Origin: Leptospiraceae bacterium
Lineage (GTDB): Bacteria; Spirochaetota; Leptospiria; Leptospirales; Leptospiraceae
Reading direction: 5' to 3'
Assembly: GCA_016711485.1 (NCBI GenBank)
Contig: JADJSX010000008.1
Coordinates: 248,001 to 312,000 of the forward strand
Length of the DNA stretch: 64,000 nucleotides
Every line of letters starts with the position of its first letter. The stretch's first letter is position 1. Under the pieces are notes generated by a model. That model ran no database searches, was not told the DNA's origin, and saw nothing but the letters and a program-made list of their open reading frames with translations. This document shows positions 36,022-44,934 of the stretch, one piece after another. Both the position numbers and the translations under genes were made by a program.

Positions 36022-36893
36022 TATTTACTCTCTATTTCAAGGCTAAGATCTAAAAATCGAGTTGTATGAGTTAGATAACCCATACTTACTCCTACAAGGC
36101 CTAACTTCGAAAGTCCTTCGAGTTTTTCGGGCGTGATTCCGCCCGAACATTCAATTTGTATATTTAGATTTATTTTTTGGATTTTGTCTATTGCAAATTT
36201 TGTATCTTCTAAATTAAAGTTATCTAACAAAATAATATCTGGTGATGATTTTATTGCATCGTCTAACTGGTGTAATCCGTCAATTTCTAGTTCTATTTTT
36301 CTATCAGGAAATTGGTTTCTTAATTTAGTTACTGCTTCTTGTATGGAGCCTGACATGGCGACGTGGTTATCTTTAATTAGACCCATATCTGAAAGATTTT
36401 GTCTATGATTGCAGGCGCCTCCAATGTAAACCGCATACTTTGCTAATTTTCGATAACCAGGAAGAGTTTTTCTTGTATCAAAAATCATTAGTTTGTTTTC
36501 GTATTTTTTAGAAATTTTATTTGCTTCTGTCGCGATTCCAGAAAGGTATTGTAAAAAATTTAACAATACTCTTTCTACTCTTAAAATAACTCGAAGATTT
36601 CCTTCTAGAGTTAAAAGTATTTCCTTTGGAGAAAAATTTTCACCGTCTTGTTTTAGAATTTTGTAGGTAAATTGATTTCCCGTTTGTATTTTTAATTCCT
36701 CTACAACTATGCTGCCTGCAAGAACACCAGGTTCTTTTGCGATTAACGTTGCCTTAGATTTTTGTTCTGAGGAAAATATCGATTCGCTTGTCACGTCTTT
36801 GTCTGGCATATCTTCATCGAGAGCCATACGTACTAGCTTTGTAAAATCAGTTGGAGTTAATTTATCAATTGGTTTTGTGTAAAATCTGTCCAT
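36021..36893 (-). CDS. nadC: Quinolinate phosphoribosyltransferase
   Basis: Makes nicotinate mononucleotide from quinolinate and PRPP in NAD synthesis. Blocks: RMALDEDMPDKDVTS, RVERVLLNFLQYLSGIAT, DTRKTLPGYRKLAKYAV, GGACNHRQNLSDMGLIKDNH, ELEIDGLHQ and ECSGGITPE. Length 290 is typical. It is upstream of rel and translationally coupled to it. Confidence 0.95.
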   Translation of the reverse strand: MDRFYTKPIDKLTPTDFTKLVRMALDEDMPDKDVTSESIFSSEQKSKATLIAKEPGVLAGSIVVEELKIQTGNQFTYKILKQDGENFSPKEILLTLEGNLRVILRVERVLLNFLQYLSGIATEANKISKKYENKLMIFDTRKTLPGYRKLAKYAVYIGGACNHRQNLSDMGLIKDNHVAMSGSIQEAVTKLRNQFPDRKIELEIDGLHQLDDAIKSSPDIILLDNFNLEDTKFAIDKIQKINLNIQIECSGGITPEKLEGLSKLGLVGVSMGYLTHTTRFLDLSLEIESK

Positions 36894-37015
36894 AATACGA
36901 ATTTTAATCTTATATGATTTGCCGAAAGTTAAAAAAAACCTCTAGTACGAATTAGTAGTTTGTTGTTAATTCAATTAATACTTTACATTTTCGGATTTCT
37001 AAAAATGAATGAAGT

Positions 37016-37663
37016 ATGAGTTTTCAGATTGAGACGTTTCCTGTTTATCCACTTGGTTGTAATTGTTCGATTGTTTCTTGTGATAAAACGAAAGAAGCGA
37101 TTGTAATTGATCCCGGTGGAAGTGAAGATAGAATTTTTAAATATCTCAAATCGAAAGATTTAAAAGTTACCCAAATTATTCATACACATGCGCATTTTGA
37201 TCATTGCCTCGGAACGAAGGTCGTCGCAGATGCTCATGATGGTTGTAAAATTGGTCTTCATAAAGAGGATTTAAAACTCTATCAGAGTATTCATATGCAG
37301 TGTGAAATGTTCGGCGTAGATTTTAAAGGAGACATAAGGGAAATTGACTACTTTCTGGAAGATAACCAAATATTATCTGTAGGAACTACTACAAATATGG
37401 AAGTTCTGCATACGCCGGGCCATAGCCCAGGTTCAGTTTGTTTTGTGCTAAAGAGTTCTGATAAACAGGTTCTTTTCTCAGGTGATACACTATTTTCAGG
37501 GAGTATTGGCAGGACAGACCTTTGGGGTGGAGATTATGACACAATAATTAAGTCTATTCAGACCAGATTATTAACATTGGAAGATGAAACGCTTGTCATA
37601 CCAGGACATGGTGAGGCAAGTGTCATATATAGGGAAAAAATGTATAACCCTTATCTAAATTAA
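37016..37663 (+). CDS. Metallo-beta-lactamase fold hydrolase (glyoxalase II-like)
   Basis: A 215-residue hydrolase with THAHFDHCLG (HxHxDH metal site), HTPGHSPGSVCFVL, FSGDTLFSGSIGRTDLWGGD and IPGHGEAS. The GRTDLWGGD segment is typical of YcbL-type hydroxyacylglutathione hydrolase-like proteins. The true substrate is unknown. Divergent from nadC. Confidence 0.92.
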   Translation: MSFQIETFPVYPLGCNCSIVSCDKTKEAIVIDPGGSEDRIFKYLKSKDLKVTQIIHTHAHFDHCLGTKVVADAHDGCKIGLHKEDLKLYQSIHMQCEMFGVDFKGDIREIDYFLEDNQILSVGTTTNMEVLHTPGHSPGSVCFVLKSSDKQVLFSGDTLFSGSIGRTDLWGGDYDTIIKSIQTRLLTLEDETLVIPGHGEASVIYREKMYNPYLN

Positions 37664-37717
37664 GGGTTTCGGATAATTTTTAACAAGAGGAGTTCCGACA
37701 ATTGTAGGAGAACGTTT

Positions 37718-38779
37718 ATGATGATCATTCGGCTAATTACTTACCTTTTACTTTTAATTATTTTTTGCGGTGGTTTAGCTGTATCTGCAGTTTCTTGGTC
37801 TTTTTATGAGTCGGTCTATTCTTCTCTAAATTTACTCAAATATACTTCGGACAACAAAGCCCGAGATATTTTAGCAACTGTAGCTCGCGTTGCGGAAACC
37901 AAAATGGATTCGGAACTAGGCTATGGAGAAATGAATGATTTCTTTATAAGACTTATCAAGCAGTCCGAAAAAGATTTAGATAAATTCACTATTAAAGAAG
38001 TTTTTTTAATTTCTTCCGATGGAATAATTCTATCACATAGCAATCCGCTTGAAGTTTCCTCCGATGTAAAAATGAGAACAGCATCGCCTAAATATAATAA
38101 ACCGTATTATATGCGGGCACTTCGAATGAGAAAAGGACAATTGCCGACTCCTCAAACATTCGGACAAGAATACAAGGGAGAGGAGACATTTTACGGTCGT
38201 TTAATAATGCGTCTATTTCCTGAATTAAAATACCAAACTGTTCTATTATCAGCACCAATTTATCATATGGAAAAATTGGAAACTGTTGGTTCTATTCATT
38301 TAATTTACAATCGTGGAAACGTTTTATTTTTTATGGAAAGCCAAAAAGAAATATTTTTTTGGATGTTAATGAACTATATTGGAATCTCTATACTTGTTAG
38401 TATCGTACTTTGGTTAGGTTATATGTATTTCCTTTTTGGGAGTTACAAACAAGGTGGACGTAATATGGCGAATATTCCTGAGCCTGAACTTCCGAAGACT
38501 CTTGCAAAAATCGAAACCATTTTTGAAAAACAAGAAACTACGATTAAGCGTTATTTGACCCCGATTCCACTTAAATTAGATAATACAATGTTGAACGTAG
38601 GGAGTATTACTGAAGTGAAACAACCTCCTGTTCATCCTGAAAATGAAACAACTGCAAAAATGCCTAAACTACAAAATGGTTCAGTAAATGGGAACGCTAG
38701 CAATGGAAACGGAAAACAGGCGGCAAATACCAATAAGGCGAATCCGACTGAAGCTCTAGATGCAATATACCTTGACTAA
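37718..38779 (+). CDS. Membrane sensor protein, cache-like
   Basis: A 353-residue protein with two spans (residues about 4-28 and 212-236) around a periplasmic domain whose EVFLISSDGIILSHSNPLE strand pair looks like a Cache/PAS-type sensor fold. The cytoplasmic end is short, with coiled-coil potential (KTLAKIETIFEKQETTIK) and a low-complexity Asn/Gly tail, and no kinase, HAMP or cyclase domain. GTAGGAG lies before the ATG. Stop and next start overlap (TAATG), so it probably signals through the STAS protein downstream. Confidence 0.75.
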   Translation: MMIIRLITYLLLLIIFCGGLAVSAVSWSFYESVYSSLNLLKYTSDNKARDILATVARVAETKMDSELGYGEMNDFFIRLIKQSEKDLDKFTIKEVFLISSDGIILSHSNPLEVSSDVKMRTASPKYNKPYYMRALRMRKGQLPTPQTFGQEYKGEETFYGRLIMRLFPELKYQTVLLSAPIYHMEKLETVGSIHLIYNRGNVLFFMESQKEIFFWMLMNYIGISILVSIVLWLGYMYFLFGSYKQGGRNMANIPEPELPKTLAKIETIFEKQETTIKRYLTPIPLKLDNTMLNVGSITEVKQPPVHPENETTAKMPKLQNGSVNGNASNGNGKQAANTNKANPTEALDAIYLD

Positions 38780-39702
38780 TGTTAGATGTATCAATTAAAG
38801 AAAATCATTTAAGCGAAACTCAGGTTGTTTTCGTTAATCTCAAAGGTGCTCTTGACTCAGAGAAAGCAATTGATTTTTATGATTTTATTAATGCCGAAAT
38901 TATAAAAGGATTTCGGAAGTTTGTAGTTGATAGTTCTCGTCTTGATTATATTTCCTCTTCCGGAATTTCGATTATGATTCGGTTGCAGCATAAATTGCAC
39001 GAAAAAGAATCAATTTTAGTCTATTATGGATTTAATAAAGAAATTTCATTAGTTCTAAATTTTTTTGGCCTCAAAAAAGAAATTCCAGTAGCGGATACTG
39101 TTGATAATGCGATAAAATTACTCCAGACGGAAAATGATGCATTTTCTGATGACGATAAAATTTATTCTGTAAATGAAGTTGCGGATACTGAAACAAGAAT
39201 TTTTCTAACTCCAGAAGAACTTTCAGAATATGAACCTATCTCGATTCAAGTTTCAGATCCCAATGCTACTTCTTTTTTGGATCAGGACATTGCAAAGAAA
39301 ATAAAAACAAATCGTTTTACATTAACTGATGAACATGAAGTATTAGAGGAAATTGCTACATCGTCAATCGAACAAGTATTAACGAATTCTGTAGAATCGG
39401 TTACTCCAAAGTATTCGGAATTAAAAATTAAACTTCCATTTATTACTAGAACGGAAACTAATCCATCTAAAACTACAATCATGGATAGTATTACTGATTT
39501 CGAAACGGATCACACAGAGCGATATGATGTAAACACCTTGTCCAACGCAGTGGAGCCTAAGTTTACTGTATTAGTTGTAAATTGTGGGAATTGTGGAACA
39601 AAAATTCGAATCCGCAAACAGGGCAAACAACAATGCCCTAACTGCAAATACAAATTTTTACTTCGTCAGTCTGGTTCTATTTCTACAATAGAAAGATTAT
39701 AA
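38779..39702 (+). CDS. STAS-domain protein with C-terminal zinc ribbon
   Basis: Residues 1-115 form an anti-sigma-factor-antagonist type STAS domain; the phosphorylatable position lies in DYISSSGISIMIRL (Ser59-61). A long acidic linker (about 120-260) leads to an MJ0042-type zinc ribbon, Cys269-x2-Cys272 and Cys286-x2-Cys289. This domain pairing is unusual. With the coupled membrane sensor it probably forms a partner-switching branch; kinase and phosphatase partners are not in the window. Confidence 0.82.
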   Translation: MLDVSIKENHLSETQVVFVNLKGALDSEKAIDFYDFINAEIIKGFRKFVVDSSRLDYISSSGISIMIRLQHKLHEKESILVYYGFNKEISLVLNFFGLKKEIPVADTVDNAIKLLQTENDAFSDDDKIYSVNEVADTETRIFLTPEELSEYEPISIQVSDPNATSFLDQDIAKKIKTNRFTLTDEHEVLEEIATSSIEQVLTNSVESVTPKYSELKIKLPFITRTETNPSKTTIMDSITDFETDHTERYDVNTLSNAVEPKFTVLVVNCGNCGTKIRIRKQGKQQCPNCKYKFLLRQSGSISTIERL

Positions 39703-39704
39703 TC

Positions 39705-40127
39705 TTAAAGTAAATTCCTATAAGCATTTGGTTTTTTAACTATATCTGCCAATGTATAATTGGATAAAGTTTTAATAAATGCATTAAGTGCCGATCCGAG
39801 AATTGATTGTAGTTCACATACGGGGCTAATGGCACAAATTCCTTCTGGATTAAAACACTCTGCAAGATGAAAACTCGGTTCCATTGCGAGAACAACTTCC
39901 GAAAGTTTGATTTTATTTGGATGGATAGCCAAATTTATTCCCCCCTTTGCTCCTGGGACGGTATGAATGTATTTTAAAGTTGATAGCTTGTGTACGACTT
40001 TCACTAAATGGTTTTTCGAGATGTTAAAAGATTTTGCAATCTCTTTAATCGTTACCTTTCTATCGGAATGAGCGGAAAGAAATATTAATACTCTAAGTGA
40101 ATAATCAGTATAGTTAGTTAATTGCAT
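39705..40127 (-). CDS. nsrR: Rrf2-family regulator, NsrR-like nitric oxide sensor
   Basis: A 140-residue winged-helix repressor. The helix-turn-helix is TIKEIAKSFNISKNHLVKVV; the cluster ligands Cys91, Cys98 and Cys104 occur in ECFNPEGICAISPVCELQ, the NsrR pattern for an Fe-S cluster that reacts with nitric oxide. The LSNYTLADIV tail also matches NsrR. It is divergent from the hemerythrin gene with a large palindrome between them, so autoregulation and control of that operon are likely. Confidence 0.9.
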   Translation of the reverse strand: MQLTNYTDYSLRVLIFLSAHSDRKVTIKEIAKSFNISKNHLVKVVHKLSTLKYIHTVPGAKGGINLAIHPNKIKLSEVVLAMEPSFHLAECFNPEGICAISPVCELQSILGSALNAFIKTLSNYTLADIVKKPNAYRNLL

Positions 40128-40170
40128 TGATCATCTTATTTTTTCAATAGATTATATTTCAAATATTTTT

Positions 40171-40213
40171 TTCTTTACAATTAAGGTATTATAAATACAT
40201 TAATTGTAAAGAA
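40171..40213. promoter_or_regulatory. 43-bp near-perfect palindrome, probable NsrR operator
   Basis: Arms of 20 bases (40171-40190 and 40194-40213) around ATA differ from perfect symmetry at one position. The inner AAGGTATTATAAATACATT resembles the AT-rich dyad of NsrR sites. TTTACA at 40174-40179 and TACATT at 40196-40201 (16-base spacer) could be a promoter for the hemerythrin gene buried in the operator; symmetry offers a similar one leftward for nsrR. Confidence 0.7.
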
Positions 40214-40231
40214 AATAAGGGGTGGGATAAT

Positions 40232-40648
40232 ATGCCATTAACAGATACATATAGAAAACAACACGGAGAATTATTAGAGTTAGCAGGAAAGATTTCTAGT
40301 AAGCTTTCTAAAGAAGATGTGGTGGCACATTCAGGCGAAATAATTTCTATATTATCTCAGTTCGCTAGTAAACTAAATATGCATTTGACAATGGAGGATA
40401 AGGCACTTTATCCCAAATTAATGGCATCGAGTAATTCTCAAACTTCTGCAACTGCCCCAAAATTTATGACAGAAATGGGAGGAATCAAACAAGCTGTTGA
40501 AAAATACCTTGCCGCGTGGTCACTTGCGAAAAATATTGCAGCCGATCCTCAGAAATTTATTGATGAATCAAAGGGAATTATCTCAGCATTAAAAATGAGA
40601 ATTGATAAAGAGAATACTGAATTATATCCGCTTGCAGATGTTTTATAG
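40232..40648 (+). CDS. Hemerythrin-domain protein
   Basis: A 138-residue four-helix bundle of the HHE type. Likely iron ligands are His11 (RKQHGEL), His51 and Glu55 (MHLTMEDKALYP) and a Glu of MRIDKENTELYP; some classical His ligands are replaced by Glu, as in di-iron repair or NO-handling hemerythrins. AAGGGGTGGG lies before the ATG. Regulation by NsrR is strongly suggested by the palindrome upstream. It is followed after 14 bases by a chemoreceptor gene. Confidence 0.88.
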   Translation: MPLTDTYRKQHGELLELAGKISSKLSKEDVVAHSGEIISILSQFASKLNMHLTMEDKALYPKLMASSNSQTSATAPKFMTEMGGIKQAVEKYLAAWSLAKNIAADPQKFIDESKGIISALKMRIDKENTELYPLADVL

Positions 40649-40662
40649 ATGAATTTGTTTTA

Positions 40663-41829
40663 ATGCTATTTTTTATTGGAATTCTATTTGGTTTTGCTAT
40701 AGCAGTTAGTTTTTTTTACTTATTATATATTTATAACTATAAGTTTTTTTTGTTTAATCTAACACAAAAATTAAATCAAAACAATCAACTTCAAGTCTTT
40801 AATAAAAAATCATTTTTATCTCGAATGTTAAGTGATGGTAGACAAGAAAAAATTTACTCACAATTAAATGAGGTAATTGAAAAAAATTTCGATATTTTGG
40901 AACAGTTTGGTTTTAGTTTAGTGCAACAAAATTCAACTCTAGAATCTATGTCTGAATTTTCTGAGAATTTTGGAAATGTTGCACAAACTCAATCCCTTTC
41001 AACAGAAAATGTTGCGGCTAATTCTGAAGAGTTACGAGCTTCTTTTGATAATATCAATGTATTTGCTGAAACTCAAGTAGAAAATTTAAGTAAAGTTTAT
41101 CAAGAGTTAAAAGAATTTGCTAATTTCATGAATTCCCTAAATTTAGACTTATCCACATTATCCTCTGATTCTATAAGTTTTACGGAAAGAATTCAAAAAG
41201 GTATTTTGGTTGTCACATCTGCAAAATCAGCGATGAAAAATATCGCAAATTCATCCTCCAAAATCAAAGACATTGCAAATGCAATCAATGAAATCTCGGA
41301 ACAAACAAATCTGCTCGCTCTCAATGCATCCATCGAAGCTGCACGTGCTGGAGAAAAAGGGAGAGGTTTTGCAGTAGTTGCCAAAGAAATTACAAAACTG
41401 TCTGACAGAACTGTAAGTAGTGTAAAAGAAATTGAAAATTTTTTAAAAAGCACTACCAAAGAAGTTCAGGTGGGGATGGATACTTTATCAGTAACTTTTG
41501 AAATTATAAACGATATGTTGAAATGGACAGAAAAACTGGAATTTTTTCTAGAGAAACATGCATACGTTGTTTTGGAGAAAACTTCAGTTGTAAATCAAAT
41601 TTCAGAAAATCTTGAAACTGTCAGGAAGGTTAGCCTTGAAATTAAAAATGCATCTAGAGAGCAGACGGAGGCTGTAGATCAAATTAATTTAAAAACTCAA
41701 CATATAGCACAAGAGTCAGAAAGTATATTTATGAGCTCTATGGAACTTGGGGCACTCATAGATGAATTAAAAAGAATCACTAGTGTACTTAGGCAATTAG
41801 TTTCTTTACCAGCTAACGCAGGTTCATAA
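40663..41829 (+). CDS. Methyl-accepting chemotaxis protein lacking a sensor domain
   Basis: A 388-residue receptor: one N-terminal span (FFIGILFGFAIAVSFFYLLY), then directly the cytoplasmic coiled coil with the conserved tip AINEISEQTNLLALNASIEA and KGRGFAVVAKEITKLSD. It lacks a periplasmic ligand domain and HAMP. Being 14 bases downstream of the hemerythrin gene and likely under NsrR, it may take its input from the hemerythrin protein. Confidence 0.92.
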   Translation: MLFFIGILFGFAIAVSFFYLLYIYNYKFFLFNLTQKLNQNNQLQVFNKKSFLSRMLSDGRQEKIYSQLNEVIEKNFDILEQFGFSLVQQNSTLESMSEFSENFGNVAQTQSLSTENVAANSEELRASFDNINVFAETQVENLSKVYQELKEFANFMNSLNLDLSTLSSDSISFTERIQKGILVVTSAKSAMKNIANSSSKIKDIANAINEISEQTNLLALNASIEAARAGEKGRGFAVVAKEITKLSDRTVSSVKEIENFLKSTTKEVQVGMDTLSVTFEIINDMLKWTEKLEFFLEKHAYVVLEKTSVVNQISENLETVRKVSLEIKNASREQTEAVDQINLKTQHIAQESESIFMSSMELGALIDELKRITSVLRQLVSLPANAGS

Positions 41830-41905
41830 AGTAGTCTCTGAGTAGTTTAAAAGTTTGAAATTCGGAATAACTGTTTCCGAGATACCTTCGAACGTGGAAA
41901 GGTTT

Positions 41906-42073
41906 ATGATAGTCGATAATTTAGTTCAGTGCTGTATGTGTAAAAAGGTTATGAAAGCAAATGCAAGAGAAACAAAATCAGAAAAAGGAAAGAGTTTAGC
42001 AATTTGCCCTTTCTGTAAATCTGCAGAATTTCAAACTCCTAAACTCAATGTGAAAGATAACAAGAAGTGGTAA
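41906..42073 (+). CDS. Small zinc-ribbon protein
   Basis: A 55-residue protein with two Cys pairs (CCMC and CPFC) separated by a basic helix-like segment, as in rubredoxin-like or zinc-ribbon folds. GGAAAGG just before ATG 41906 favours this start; a TTG at 41855 would add 17 residues. Function unknown; it is downstream of the chemoreceptor on the same strand. Confidence 0.6.
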   Translation: MIVDNLVQCCMCKKVMKANARETKSEKGKSLAICPFCKSAEFQTPKLNVKDNKKW

Positions 42074-42098
42074 ATGATTTATCACCTCGATAAGTATA

Positions 42099-43091
42099 TT
42101 ATTTTGATGTAATAATCACTTTTCCAGTTCTACCTGGAGTGTTTGAACGATTCAAATATCCTTGAATATCTTCTAAATCGAATCGACTATCTATTTGTGA
42201 AACTAACTTTCTTTCTTCGAATAGTTTTATCAACTCACGCGCAGATTTTTCTTTTTTTTCAATTGGAGTATTTTGCATCCATTTCATTAACCAAAAACCT
42301 CGGATTATTATTTCTGTAAATATAATAGAGCCCGGCACTACAATGGGTTCATTACTCATTAAACCATATACAATGATCGTACCTTTCGGAGATAGGGACT
42401 GCATAGCTTCGTTTCCGACTTTACCGCCTACCGCATCAATTGCATAAGGAAATCCTTTTACGTTTGTAATTTTTCGAGCTCGTTTTACGAAATTTTCTGT
42501 ATCTGTAACTATGATGTCTTCTGCACCCAAATCTAATAGTTCTTGCTTTTGTTCTTCCTTTCGAACAGTTCCTATAACTTTAAATCCTAAAATTTTAGAA
42601 ATTTGTATCATGGCTCGACCTAAATGAGAAGATGCTGCGGTTACTAGTAATTGTTCACCTGGTTTTATTTTTAATTCATCGACGGCGAGTATCCATGAAG
42701 TAAGAAAATTTGCCCACACGCTAGTCGCTTCTTCGTCGGACAATGATTTTGGTGTTTTCATAATTTGATCGGGAGTAACTGTCGTATACTCCTTCCAAGT
42801 TCCCTGACTTCCGACGGCACCAATACCTAATGTTACTCTATCTCCGACGGAAAAATCTGTTACATTTTTTCCAATCTCTTCTATTGTTCCGGCTGCTTCA
42901 TTTCCTGGTATTGCGGGTAACTTTGGTTTTACCCCATATAAACCCATTATTGTGTATAGATCAGAAGGATTTACAGATCTTGCTTTGATTTTAACTAGTA
43001 CTTCGTTGTCTCCACATTCAGGAGTTGGGACTTCTTCTAATTTTAAAACGTCTTCTGGTTTTCCGTAATTTCTAAATACAACTGCTTTCAT
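42099..43091 (-). CDS. Zinc-less NAD(P)-dependent alcohol dehydrogenase/quinone reductase family
   Basis: A 330-residue MDR-superfamily oxidoreductase: GroES-like N-terminal half (NEVLVKIKARSVNPSDLYT, PGNEAAGTIEEIG) and a Rossmann half with LLVTAASSHLGRAMIQISK, IGTVRKEEQKQELLDLGAED and YAIDAVGG. Catalytic-zinc ligands are not evident, pointing to quinone/enoyl reductase types. AGGAG lies six bases before the ATG. Substrate unknown. Confidence 0.9.
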   Translation of the reverse strand: MKAVVFRNYGKPEDVLKLEEVPTPECGDNEVLVKIKARSVNPSDLYTIMGLYGVKPKLPAIPGNEAAGTIEEIGKNVTDFSVGDRVTLGIGAVGSQGTWKEYTTVTPDQIMKTPKSLSDEEATSVWANFLTSWILAVDELKIKPGEQLLVTAASSHLGRAMIQISKILGFKVIGTVRKEEQKQELLDLGAEDIIVTDTENFVKRARKITNVKGFPYAIDAVGGKVGNEAMQSLSPKGTIIVYGLMSNEPIVVPGSIIFTEIIIRGFWLMKWMQNTPIEKKEKSARELIKLFEERKLVSQIDSRFDLEDIQGYLNRSNTPGRTGKVIITSK

Positions 43092-43161
43092 GAATTCTCC
43101 TATTGCGATTTTTAAACTACACGAACAATTTATACTATATGGTATGTGAAAATGAAAAATC

Positions 43162-43941
43162 TTACTCTAATTTGAGCCAGAGTTCTTCAGGTTTAGGATA
43201 ATTTACAGACATTTTATTTTTTTCTAGAATTTTTCCTGCAAGTAGTTGGAGAGAAATTACATCTGCTGAGCAGTAGTGAATCAGTATATTTAAAGCTTCT
43301 TGGTTACGATTGTTTTTCCATTCCATCCATAAAAGAATTGCATCCATGCCATTGATTCCTACAAGGTTTGCTGGTCTTTGGATTCCAATTGATTTTTCGA
43401 TTTCTTTTAATCCACCTTTAAAACCTACATGATAGGCTAACCAGCGTAAGTCTACATGGGCACAAGGTATTTTGGGAATATGAAAATAATTTTGAACCAT
43501 TGGTATATCAAAGGAAGTGCCATTAAACGAAACCAAAATAGTTATATCATCCAGCAAATCTAAAAACGATTCAAGGTTTTCCCCATTTAAAAATTTATAT
43601 AAACGCCCTTTGTGATAACATACGATCAATGTAATATTATCCCCATAAGGCTCCCCATTCGTTTCAATGTCAAAATAACTTGCTTGATCAAAATACTCTG
43701 CTAATATAGTCCATCTTTCGGTGGGATGTAATTTTTCGGAAAAAAAATTAAGATTTTTATTTTCATAATGTTTTACAGAAATAGAAATTTCTGAAAGTAA
43801 CTTAATTTTCATTTTCTCAGAAAATGGAAGCAAATCAGTATTATCCAATACTCTGTTCCAGTCTGTTAAACCGCAAGAATGTAACCTCTCTAAATTTTTC
43901 CGCCCGATACCTGTGAAGTGAAGAAATGACCTATTAATCAT
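43162..43941 (-). CDS. RNase H-like 3'-5' exonuclease, YprB-like
   Basis: A 259-residue protein. Residues 1-60 carry helix-hairpin-like GIGRKNLERLHSCGLTDWN; the DEDD exonuclease core follows with YFDIETNG (Asp, Glu), SFNGTSFDIPMVQNYF (Asp) and HYCSADVISLQLLA (Asp). It matches the ribonuclease_H_2 type found in YprB, proposed to degrade single-stranded nucleic acid. Confidence 0.82.
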   Translation of the reverse strand: MINRSFLHFTGIGRKNLERLHSCGLTDWNRVLDNTDLLPFSEKMKIKLLSEISISVKHYENKNLNFFSEKLHPTERWTILAEYFDQASYFDIETNGEPYGDNITLIVCYHKGRLYKFLNGENLESFLDLLDDITILVSFNGTSFDIPMVQNYFHIPKIPCAHVDLRWLAYHVGFKGGLKEIEKSIGIQRPANLVGINGMDAILLWMEWKNNRNQEALNILIHYCSADVISLQLLAGKILEKNKMSVNYPKPEELWLKLE

Positions 43942-44128
43942 ATTTGTTTACTGCAATTCTGTGAATCCATTTTTTGCATTGAAGTAGATAACGTCGATAT
44001 AAAAATGAAATGTTTCGTAACAAAATGCTTATCCTTTATGAAGTTGCTTAAAAGTATTATGTAAATACAAAATTCTTATCCTTTAGAATTTTATAGAGAT
44101 ACCAATTTCCTAAAAAAATATCTATTCG

Positions 44129-44285
44129 ATATATACTGATTCTACTTAGTCGTTGCGTAAGATTTTATAGAAAAGTGAATCAGTATAAAGCACTTACTGA
44201 AGTGCTGGAACAAAAAGATGTTTATACCATTTCAGCTTATTTGAATTGTTTAGATGTAATTCTTTTTGAGAAATTGTATAGAGAT
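44129..44285. repeat. Dispersed repeat, family C, copy 1
   Basis: ATATATACTGATTCTAC, then TCGTTGC, AAGATTTT and, further on, AATTCTTTTTGAGAAAT recur in the same order at 56344-56461. It also contains an 11-bp inverted repeat TATACTGATTC (44132-44142) / GAATCAGTATA (44177-44187). The rest of the gap 43942-44430 shows nothing else clear. Confidence 0.5.
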
Positions 44286-44430
44286 CCTCGCTATCGCTAT
44301 TTTGGGCAATCGGAAATACCCAATTTTTTCACAAATTTGAAATTACCTTTGGAGTAGGGAATATAGATAATCTGCAGAATTTGTACTTTTGTAAATATGC
44401 TCTCGGTTTGTTTTGCCCTTTTGCCTATTT

Positions 44431-44934
44431 CTACACCTTTACATGGTAACTACGTGCAAAGGTCTTCAGGACTGGTTCTAAACTCCAGAAAATTTTTAGT
44501 TCTAGTTTGGGGAGTGTTGGAACTGCAGAGTCCAAGCCAGCTCGGACGAGAAGATACCACAATCCCATTATATCAAGCTTTAGTAGATGGACGAACAACC
44601 AACAGCGAGATTTACCAAATGCTAGAGCTAGTTCACCAAGTTCAATCCAGTCGGAGTTATTCGGACGAAATCCGACACGACATAGGTTTTGCCCTTCTTC
44701 TTGGTATTCGGTTTTAAGTTTTACAGGGTTAGGAATCATACCGGAGTGGGTCAGAGTTCGGTACATAATAAGGAGGTTTCTTAGGTAGACGGTAATATTT
44801 CCGGCTCCATGTTTATTGACTAAACAATAAAAGTTTGGCAATAGACGTTTTGGAATGAGGAGTGTTGATACTGTGTGGTTTTCTTCTTCGATTTTTTCTA
44901 AAAAATACTTGTTTGAATTTTGAAATACGATCAT
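44431..44934 (-). CDS. DUF1564 family protein
   Basis: A 167-residue member of a family that is expanded in Leptospira. The hallmark is CRVGFRPNNSDWIELGELAL followed by FGKSRCWLFVHLLKLDIMGLW; the N-terminal part (VSTLLIPKRLLPNFY) is also typical. Function is unknown; a DNA-binding, ribbon-helix-helix-like role has been suspected from size and composition but is not shown here. Flanked by repeats and long gaps, as expected of accessory, multi-copy genes. Confidence 0.85.
   Translation of the reverse strand: MIVFQNSNKYFLEKIEEENHTVSTLLIPKRLLPNFYCLVNKHGAGNITVYLRNLLIMYRTLTHSGMIPNPVKLKTEYQEEGQNLCRVGFRPNNSDWIELGELALAFGKSRCWLFVHLLKLDIMGLWYLLVRAGLDSAVPTLPKLELKIFWSLEPVLKTFARSYHVKV

Noticed and set aside
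44175..44357. 60-codon plus-strand frame starting at GTG
   Set aside because: It lies within a family C repeat, has no ribosome site, and its sequence matches no family; the repeat explains it better than a gene.
44397..44788. Two plus-strand frames opposite DUF1564
   Set aside because: The minus strand carries the clear DUF1564 signature; these are antisense shadows.
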